DNA from: Spirochaetales bacterium
GTDB lineage: Bacteria; Spirochaetota; Spirochaetia; Treponematales; Treponemataceae
Direction: 5' to 3'
Assembly: GCA_030540405.1 (NCBI GenBank)
Contig: JAUNWH010000018.1
Coordinates: 1-45,076 of the forward strand
DNA: 45,076 bases
Made by a program: the position numbers and the translations under genes. The first letter of the stretch is position 1. Every line of letters begins with the position of its first letter. The notes below the pieces were generated by a model, which was not told the DNA's origin, made no database searches, and saw only the letters and a program-made list of their open reading frames with translations. Below, piece by piece: positions 16,641-22,304 of this stretch.

Positions 16641-18239
16641 ATGACGAAGGAAAATATTGCCAGAGAAATTGAAGAAGGTCAGGCTGTCCTTGGAATCGAA
16701 TTCGGTTCGACGCGCATAAAGGCAGTCCTTGTTGATTCTGAGAAAAATCCGGTTGCTCAGGGCGGATTTACTTGGGAAAATTCACTTGCGGACGGAATCT
16801 GGACTTACAGTCTGGATGAAATTCACGGCGGAATCGTTGCGGCATATTCTGAGCTTAAAAAAGATGTTCTTGAAAAATACGGCGTAAGGCTTTCCAATCT
16901 GAAGGCTTTGGGAATCAGCGCGATGATGCACGGCTATCTTGCGTTCGACAAGGAAAACAATCTTCTTGTTCCGTTCAGAACATGGCGGAACACGATTACA
17001 GGCGAGGCTTCAAAAAAACTCACGGAGCTTTTCAATTATCCGTGCCCGGAGCGGTGGAGCATTTCGCATTATTATCAGGCGATTCTGAACAACGAGGCCC
17101 ATGTTCCGCAGGTGGATTTTTTTACGACTCTTGCAGGCTACGCGCATTTTATGCTCACAGGAAAAAAAGTTCTTGGCGTGGGAGACGCAAGCGGAATGTT
17201 CCCGATTGACGCGGAAACAGGCGACTACGACAAATCCATGGTTGAAAAATTCGACTCGCTGACGGCAGGAAAGGGAAGCGCGAAAAAACTTCTTGAGCTT
17301 CTGCCAAAGGCGGTTCCGGCCGGAACAGATGCAGGAAAGCTCACAAAGGAAGGCGCGCTGTGGCTTGACCCGACCGGCGATCTTGCGGAAGGAATTCTGT
17401 GCGCTCCTCCTGAAGGGGACGCTGGAACAGGAATGGTCGCAACGAACGCTGTCGCTCCGAGAACGGGAAACATCTCCGCGGGAACTTCCGTGTTCGCAAT
17501 GGTCGTTCTTGAGAAGGCGCTTTCAAAGGCTTATCCCGGAGTAATCGACATCGTTACAACTCCGGACGGAAAGCCAACCGCGATGGTTCACGTGAACACC
17601 TGCACCGCCGAATACAACAAGTGGGTCGATTTAATCGGCGAGGCGGCAAAGCTTCTGGGCGCACAATTCAATGCCGGAAAACTTTACGACACGATTCTCG
17701 GCTGCGCGAAGGACGGCGAAAAGGACTGCGGCGGCGTTTACACGGTCAACTACATTTCGGGAGAAAGCGTTACGGATTTTTGCGAGGGGCGGCCGATGGT
17801 TGTGCGCTCACAGGACTCAAAACTGAACCTTGCGAATTTCATGCGTAGCCAGCTTTATTCGGCTGTCGGAACGCTAAGGCTCGGAATGGACGTTCTTTTT
17901 GCCGAGAACGTGAAGATTGACTCGATGACAGGACACGGCGGATATTTCAAGACGGAAGGCGTGGGACTTGAGATAATGGCGGCGGCAATGCACACTCCGA
18001 TCAGCGCGATGTCAACCGCAGGCGAGGGCGGTCCTTGGGGAATGGCGCTTCTTGCCTCGTACACGGCGGACTCAAAGGGAAAAAATCTCGGCGACTGGCT
18101 TGAAACCGAAGTCTTTGCAGGCGCGCAGAAGAAAACCGTAAAACCGGACGCAGCTGATGTCGCGGGCTTTGACAGGTGGCTTGAAGGCTACAAGTCCGCG
18201 CTCAAAGCCGAACGCACCGCAGTCGAGAATGTGAAGTAA
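16641..18239 (+). CDS. FGGY-family pentulose kinase, probable L-ribulokinase
   Basis: Cytoplasmic sugar kinase of 532 residues that would phosphorylate a ketopentose with ATP. N-terminal phosphate-1 motif LGIEFGSTRIKAVLVD (about residues 17-32), a substrate-site stretch ISAMMHGYLAFD (about 93-104), GDASGMFPID (about 181-190), and the second-domain GNISAGTSVFAMV (about 276-288) and GHGGYFKTEG (about 433-442). The gene is divergent from the transporter operon and followed by a ribulose-5-phosphate 4-epimerase gene, so L-ribulose is the most likely substrate, although the sequence is not classic AraB. GAGGTAAAAC precedes the ATG. G+C-rich composition. Confidence 0.85.
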   Translation: MTKENIAREIEEGQAVLGIEFGSTRIKAVLVDSEKNPVAQGGFTWENSLADGIWTYSLDEIHGGIVAAYSELKKDVLEKYGVRLSNLKALGISAMMHGYLAFDKENNLLVPFRTWRNTITGEASKKLTELFNYPCPERWSISHYYQAILNNEAHVPQVDFFTTLAGYAHFMLTGKKVLGVGDASGMFPIDAETGDYDKSMVEKFDSLTAGKGSAKKLLELLPKAVPAGTDAGKLTKEGALWLDPTGDLAEGILCAPPEGDAGTGMVATNAVAPRTGNISAGTSVFAMVVLEKALSKAYPGVIDIVTTPDGKPTAMVHVNTCTAEYNKWVDLIGEAAKLLGAQFNAGKLYDTILGCAKDGEKDCGGVYTVNYISGESVTDFCEGRPMVVRSQDSKLNLANFMRSQLYSAVGTLRLGMDVLFAENVKIDSMTGHGGYFKTEGVGLEIMAAAMHTPISAMSTAGEGGPWGMALLASYTADSKGKNLGDWLETEVFAGAQKKTVKPDAADVAGFDRWLEGYKSALKAERTAVENVK

Positions 18240-18272
18240 TCAGTGTCGGGGATGACCCGTAAGTACCTTTTA

Positions 18273-18356
18273 TGTCATTTTCGGGCTTGACCCGAAAATC
18301 TAAATGCATATATTACAATCATTTAGAGATTGCCGGGTCTTTGCCCGGCAATGACA
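18273..18356. repeat. 84-bp double-hairpin element, copy 2
   Basis: Same bounds (TGTCATT to AATGACA) and length as the element at 11498. Arm 1 is identical in its stem (TTTTCGGG/CCCGAAAA, loop CTTGA). The centre TCTAAATG/CATTTAGA is fully paired. Arm 2 is changed to ATTGCCGGG/CCCGGCAAT, still fully paired, so base changes have kept the pairing. Confidence 0.85.
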
Positions 18357-18444
18357 GGACGGCTTGAATTCGACGCGGCGATGACAGGTTTCATTTTCAT
18401 ACTGGACTCTTGCCATTCCCGCACTTGATGTCAAACACGGCAAC

Positions 18445-18473
18445 TGTCATTCCCGCACTTGATGCGGGAATCT
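18445..18473 (+). repeat. Palindromic repeat arm
   Basis: TGTCATT, CCCGCA, CTTGA, TGCGGG, AATCT: the same 29-base arm as at 11418, with perfect stem ATTCCCGCA/TGCGGGAAT. Confidence 0.8.
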
Positions 18474-18511
18474 GTCATAAACGACAAATCAATTTTTTAC
18501 AGGAGAATAAA

Positions 18512-19228
18512 ATGGGAAAATACACAGAATTGCAGAGAGAGGCTTACGAGGCGAATATGCAGATTCCGGCGCAGCACCTTGCGCTCTACACTTGGGGAAA
18601 CGTCAGCGCGTTTGACAAGGCGGCCGGCGTGTTCGCAATCAAGCCGTCGGGCGTTCCTTACCCGGAGCTTACGCCTGAAAGCATGGTGATTGTTGACCTT
18701 GACGGAAATGTCGTGGAAGGAAATTTGAGGCCTTCAAGCGACACTCCGACCCACGCCGTTATTTACAGGGAATTCGCTGTTTCGGACGGAGCAAAAATCG
18801 GCGGAATAATCCACACCCATTCAACTTATGCGGTGAGCTGGGCGCAGGCGGTAAAGTCAGTTCCCCTGTTCGGAACAACCCACGCCGACCACATCCAGAC
18901 GGAAGTTCCCTGCACGCCGTATTTGAGCCGCGAGGCAGTCCAGAACGACTACGAAAAGGAAACCGGAAATCTGATCGTAAGCCACTTCCGCTCGCTCAAA
19001 CTGAACCCGAATGAAGTGAACATGGTTCTTGTTGGCGGACACGGGCCTTTTGCCTGGGGAGCAACCGCGGACAAAGCCGTCTACAACGCCGCCGTTCTTG
19101 AGGAAGTGAGCCACATGGCGATGAACACGCTCCAGATTAACCCATCGCAGCAGCCGCTTCCGGACTACATCATCAACAAGCACTACATGAGAAAACACGG
19201 CCCGAACGCCTACTACGGCCAGAAGTAG
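18512..19228 (+). CDS. araD: L-ribulose-5-phosphate 4-epimerase
   Basis: Zinc-dependent class II aldolase-family enzyme that converts L-ribulose-5-phosphate to D-xylulose-5-phosphate, joining arabinose breakdown to the pentose phosphate pathway. The 238-residue product is close to AraD length. Visible motifs: TWGNVSAFD (about residues 27-35), KPSGVPYPELTPESMVIVDLDG (phosphate site, about 43-64), SSDTPTHAVIYREF (about 72-85), and the metal-binding HTHSTYAVSWAQ (about 97-108, two His) with a later His in the GGHGPFAWG loop. ATG at 18512 is chosen for AGGAGA upstream; a longer frame from 18410 reads repeat DNA. It follows the kinase gene on the same strand. Confidence 0.94.
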   Translation: MGKYTELQREAYEANMQIPAQHLALYTWGNVSAFDKAAGVFAIKPSGVPYPELTPESMVIVDLDGNVVEGNLRPSSDTPTHAVIYREFAVSDGAKIGGIIHTHSTYAVSWAQAVKSVPLFGTTHADHIQTEVPCTPYLSREAVQNDYEKETGNLIVSHFRSLKLNPNEVNMVLVGGHGPFAWGATADKAVYNAAVLEEVSHMAMNTLQINPSQQPLPDYIINKHYMRKHGPNAYYGQK

Positions 19229-19269
19229 AAACAGCCGGACGCATAATCAGCAGTTCAGCCGTAAAATAG

Positions 19270-19306
19270 AAAATCCGCCTGCACGAATACAGACGGATTT
19301 TTTTTG
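19270..19306 (+). terminator. Rho-independent terminator after araD
   Basis: AAAATCCGCCTG (19270-19281) pairs with CAGACGGATTTT (one mismatch), followed by a T-run to 19305. On the minus strand it could also end the convergent isomerase transcript. Confidence 0.88.
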
Positions 19307-19334
19307 TTTCCTAAACTAAGCACTAAATTGCAAA

Positions 19335-20843
19335 TCAGTTAAACGGATTCTCTGATGGATACAAAGTTCCCTTTGGCTGATTGTATGCAACATCAGGAAT
19401 TCCAAGGTACTTGAAAAGTGTGAACAATGCTTTTCCGTAATGTCCAAAAGCAACTGCGCCATGGTGCGGATAATTTTTCTGGATAAGAACGTGGCGGTAG
19501 AATCTTCCCATTTCTGGAATTGCAAATACACCGATTCCGCCGAACGAACGAGTTGCAACTGGAAGAATTTCACCGTGCGCAATGTATGCCTGAAGCTTTG
19601 TATCTGGAGTTGACTGCAATCTGAAGAATGTGATTGGACCTGGCATTATGTCGCCTTCCAAAGTTCCGCGTGTAAAGTCCGGCGTAGAATCCTTTGGCTC
19701 AAGAAGTCTGTGCTGAATCAGCTGATATTTGACTCCAGGATTGCAAGCCTTGTTCATGCAGCAGAATGGAGTGTTTCCGCAGTGGAACGCCATGAAAGTA
19801 TCGTTAAGAACATAAGGATAAGAGAATTTGCCCTTGATGCTTTCATCGTACATATCTTGCGGAACAGAATTGTTGATGTCAAGAAGAGTGACTGGAGCGC
19901 CTGAAATGCAAGTTCCAATATATTCAGAAAGCGCGCCGAAAATATCAACTTCGCAGGCAACTGGAATTCCGCGGGAAGCAAGCCGGCTGTTCACATAGCA
20001 AGGCTCAAAGCCGAATTCCTTAGGAAATGCCGGCCAGCATTTGTCTGCGAGAACTGCATATTTTTTGCAGCCTTTGTTTGCTTCAATCCAGTCAAGAAGT
20101 GTAAGTTCAAACTGCGCCATGCGTGGAAGAAGATCCGGGAAGTTGTTTCCGCCAGAACCAAGCTCTTTTTCCATGTCAGCGACAACTTCTGGAATTCTTT
20201 TGTCGTCTTTGTGGGCGCGGTATGCAACAAGAAGGTCAAGTTCCGAATTTTCCTGAATTTCAACTCCAATGTCATAAAGTCCCTTGATTGGCGCGTTGCA
20301 AGCAAAAAAGTCCTGCGGACGAGGTCCGAATGTGATAAGCTTGAGATTTTTAAGACCGATGATTGCGCGCGCAACAGGAATAAATTCTTCAATCATCTTT
20401 ACAATGTCGTCTGCTGTTCCAACTGGATATTCTGGGATTACGGCAGGAATTTTGCGCAAGTTCAAATTGTATGAGCAGTTCAGCATTCCGCAGTAAGCGT
20501 CTCCGCGTCCGTTTATAAGATCATTCTGAGTTTCTTCAGCGGCGGCGACAAACATGCAAGGTCCGTCAAATTTCTGCGCAATTTGAGTTTCTGGAGTTTC
20601 TGGTCCGAAGTTTCCGAGGAAAACAACAAGCGCATTGCAACCGGCCTGTTTTACTTCTTCAACTGCCTTCAGCATATCGCATTCATTTTCTACAGTTGTC
20701 TTTGCTTCATAAAGGCTTCCTTTTGAGCCGAATGCCTTTACGATTGCCGCTCTTCTTTTTTCAGAAAGGGAAATTACAAAGCAGTCTCGGCTTACTGCGA
20801 TTATTCCGAGCTTGACTTCCGGTATGTTTGAAAACTTTTCCAT
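19335..20843 (-). CDS. L-fucose/L-arabinose isomerase superfamily protein
   Basis: Predicted aldose-ketose isomerase of 502 residues. The start (VKLGIIAVSRDCF) and the C-terminal half are of the FucI/AraA superfamily: ACEVDIFGALSEYIG (about residues 309-323) carries the acidic metal ligands, and AFHCGNTPFCC (about 365-375) the His. Standard AraA is not otherwise present in the window, so this enzyme is the best candidate for the L-arabinose to L-ribulose step. Use on fucose or another deoxy sugar cannot be excluded. It is convergent with araD. GGAGG lies just upstream of the ATG, and the base composition is closer to the genome average than the kinase and epimerase genes. Confidence 0.88.
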   Translation of the reverse strand: MEKFSNIPEVKLGIIAVSRDCFVISLSEKRRAAIVKAFGSKGSLYEAKTTVENECDMLKAVEEVKQAGCNALVVFLGNFGPETPETQIAQKFDGPCMFVAAAEETQNDLINGRGDAYCGMLNCSYNLNLRKIPAVIPEYPVGTADDIVKMIEEFIPVARAIIGLKNLKLITFGPRPQDFFACNAPIKGLYDIGVEIQENSELDLLVAYRAHKDDKRIPEVVADMEKELGSGGNNFPDLLPRMAQFELTLLDWIEANKGCKKYAVLADKCWPAFPKEFGFEPCYVNSRLASRGIPVACEVDIFGALSEYIGTCISGAPVTLLDINNSVPQDMYDESIKGKFSYPYVLNDTFMAFHCGNTPFCCMNKACNPGVKYQLIQHRLLEPKDSTPDFTRGTLEGDIMPGPITFFRLQSTPDTKLQAYIAHGEILPVATRSFGGIGVFAIPEMGRFYRHVLIQKNYPHHGAVAFGHYGKALFTLFKYLGIPDVAYNQPKGTLYPSENPFN

Positions 20844-20910
20844 TAAAAAGCCTCCTTGAATTGGTTTGTGTGTTTTTTAGATTTGCATTTTCTGCGGAAT
20901 CTTAAAAATC

Positions 20911-20939
20911 AGTTTAAGTTCACAAATGGCAGATGTCAA
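20911..20939 (-). promoter_or_regulatory. Promoter of the isomerase gene
   Basis: Minus strand: consensus TTGACA (20934-20939), 17 bp, TAAACT (20911-20916). The leader would be about 60 nt with GGAGG at its end. Confidence 0.65.
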
Positions 20940-21033
20940 GTTTTTTTCGTGCAAGAGAAAGCCGTGTGCATTGGGGAAAAAAAAGTTGAGCAACAGTTGC
21001 GCATGAAAAGTGCTATCTTTGGCTTAAACGTTA

Positions 21034-21063
21034 TGTCATTATCCGGCTTGGTCGGATAATCTT
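21034..21063 (+). repeat. Palindromic repeat arm, variant stem
   Basis: TGTCATTATCCG, loop GCTTGGT, CGGATAATCT. The stem ATTATCCG/CGGATAAT is perfect, but its bases differ from the other copies: changed sequence, conserved pairing. Confidence 0.78.
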
Positions 21064-21110
21064 TTGAAAATTTCATCTGCAAAAAAAATCATAAGAATTC
21101 CTCAAAGTAC

Positions 21111-21137
21111 TTGACAAATCCCCGGGGGGGGTATAAT
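21111..21137 (+). promoter_or_regulatory. Promoter with C4G8 tract between consensus boxes
   Basis: TTGACA (21111-21116) and TATAAT (21132-21137) are both perfect consensus, but the spacer is only 15 bp and is mostly CCCC then eight G (21124-21131). Gain or loss of one or two G by strand slippage would shift the spacer toward or away from the optimal 17 bp. It drives the lipoprotein gene at 21189. Confidence 0.8.
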
Positions 21138-21188
21138 AGACGTTGCTGAATTTTTTTCAGTGTAATCTATTTTTTAAGGAGTGAACTT

Positions 21189-22193
21189 ATGAGAAAGTTT
21201 GCTAAAATTTCAGCTGTATTGGCAGCTATGGTCCTTGCGCTTGCATTTGCAGGTTGCAATTCTAGCAGTGATGACGATGATGATGCTAAGCCTATTCAGG
21301 CAATTGTAATCAACGGAGATGTTGTTACATTGTATGACGATGGCACTGTTATAATAAAAGCATCAGATGGAACAGTTTCTAACGGAACGTATACAAAGGC
21401 AGATGGAAAAATTGTTATTAAAGACAGCAAAGGAAAAACAACAGAAGCAAAGTCAACCTCAGATGGAAAAGTTGATACTTCCGAGCCTGTAACAATAAAA
21501 GACAAAGACGGAAATGAAACTAAAACTGAAGTAAAGGAAACAGTTATAGAAACTAATGAAGGCAATGGAACTTCTTCTGCAAAAAATATTCTTGCAGGAA
21601 AAAATTATTATTCAATTGACTTTGAAAAAAAGGAATATACCTCAGCAGAAATTAACAAAGCGAAAATCCGGGTTAGTATGTTTGCTTTTGATTCTAATGG
21701 ACAAAAAGTAAAATTCAGTGGGCTTAAGTATGACCTCAAAAATGGAACTGTTAACAACGACAATATTATTGAGTCTGATGAATTTGATTATTCAGTTTCT
21801 GGTTCAACTTTGACAATAAAAGCGTTTGGCGATGGTAAAGACTTTATTGCTACAATTAATTCCGACGGAAGCATAAAAGATAATAAGAGCTCTGTAATGA
21901 AAGAGTTTAAAGGAAATCTTTATGCCGTTGCAGAAGCTGAAGCAAATGAAAAAAGACTGTTAGCAAAGGCTCATATAGTAATTGTCAATGGCTCTGTTTG
22001 CACTTATGAAAATCGTATATTTAAAAGCAGTGAAGATCCTCAAGAAGATACTGAGGTTGTAAATGGCACAGTTTCAGGAAACACTTTGACATTGGGTGAA
22101 GGTGACGAAACGATGACTGGTTCATTATCTGATGAAAGTATTATTCTTATAGATCCAGAAGATAACAGCAAGCAAATCTACAAAAGAATGTAG
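21189..22193 (+). CDS. Putative surface lipoprotein, possibly phase-variable
   Basis: A 334-residue lipoprotein with signal MRKFAKISAVLAAMVLALAFAGC and lipidated Cys at residue 23, then an acidic SSSDDDDD linker that may favour outer-membrane sorting. The mature part is built from short beta-strand-and-turn units (ITV-like strands ending in DG or NG, for example VTLYDDGTVII, NGTYTKADGKIVI, NGTVSGNTLTLGEGD). No family is recognised. AAGGAG precedes the ATG. The G-tract promoter upstream suggests that expression switches between cells. A perfect hairpin terminator follows, so it is a single-gene unit. Confidence 0.8.
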   Translation: MRKFAKISAVLAAMVLALAFAGCNSSSDDDDDAKPIQAIVINGDVVTLYDDGTVIIKASDGTVSNGTYTKADGKIVIKDSKGKTTEAKSTSDGKVDTSEPVTIKDKDGNETKTEVKETVIETNEGNGTSSAKNILAGKNYYSIDFEKKEYTSAEINKAKIRVSMFAFDSNGQKVKFSGLKYDLKNGTVNNDNIIESDEFDYSVSGSTLTIKAFGDGKDFIATINSDGSIKDNKSSVMKEFKGNLYAVAEAEANEKRLLAKAHIVIVNGSVCTYENRIFKSSEDPQEDTEVVNGTVSGNTLTLGEGDETMTGSLSDESIILIDPEDNSKQIYKRM

Positions 22194-22216
22194 CTTTAAT
22201 TAAAAAGCCTGCATAT

Positions 22217-22253
22217 AAAAAATCCGTGCCAATTTCACTGACACGGATTTTTT
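22217..22253 (+). terminator. Rho-independent terminator
   Basis: AAAAAATCCGTG (22217-22228) and CACGGATTTTTT (22242-22253) form a perfect 12-bp stem that ends in T6. It serves the lipoprotein gene, and possibly the convergent cyclase gene from the other side. Confidence 0.9.
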
Positions 22254-22272
22254 GTTTTTTACAGTTTTTTTC

Positions 22273-22300
22273 TGTCATTCTCGCACTTGATGCGGGAATC
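22273..22300 (+). repeat. Palindromic repeat arm
   Basis: TGTCATTCTCGC, loop ACTTGAT, GCGGGAATC. The stem ATTCTCGC/GCGGGAAT has one T-G pair. It lies just beyond the cyclase stop codon. Confidence 0.75.
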
Positions 22301-22304
22301 AATA

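Larger units (their letters stand above)
18240..18511. other. 272-bp gap with palindromic repeats
   Basis: Between kinase and epimerase genes. Holds one complete 84-bp double-hairpin element, half arms at 18371-18387 and 18411-18430, and a complete single arm at 18445-18473. AGGAG at 18501-18505 is the epimerase ribosome site. A reading frame extends upstream through the repeats but has no support as coding sequence. Confidence 0.7.
20844..21188. other. 345-bp divergent intergenic region
   Basis: Contains the isomerase promoter (20911-20939), one palindromic repeat arm (21034-21063) and the G-tract promoter of the lipoprotein gene (21111-21137). Nothing coding is seen. Confidence 0.75.

Noticed and set aside
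11418..18473. CRISPR array or site-specific recombination sites
   Set aside because: Repeats are palindromic arms in both orientations with irregular spacing and no regular unique spacers; no cas or integrase genes are near.
18410..18511. N-terminal extension of the epimerase gene
   Set aside because: The added codons come from repeat arms and precede the AGGAGA ribosome site; AraD-type proteins begin at the ATG at 18512.
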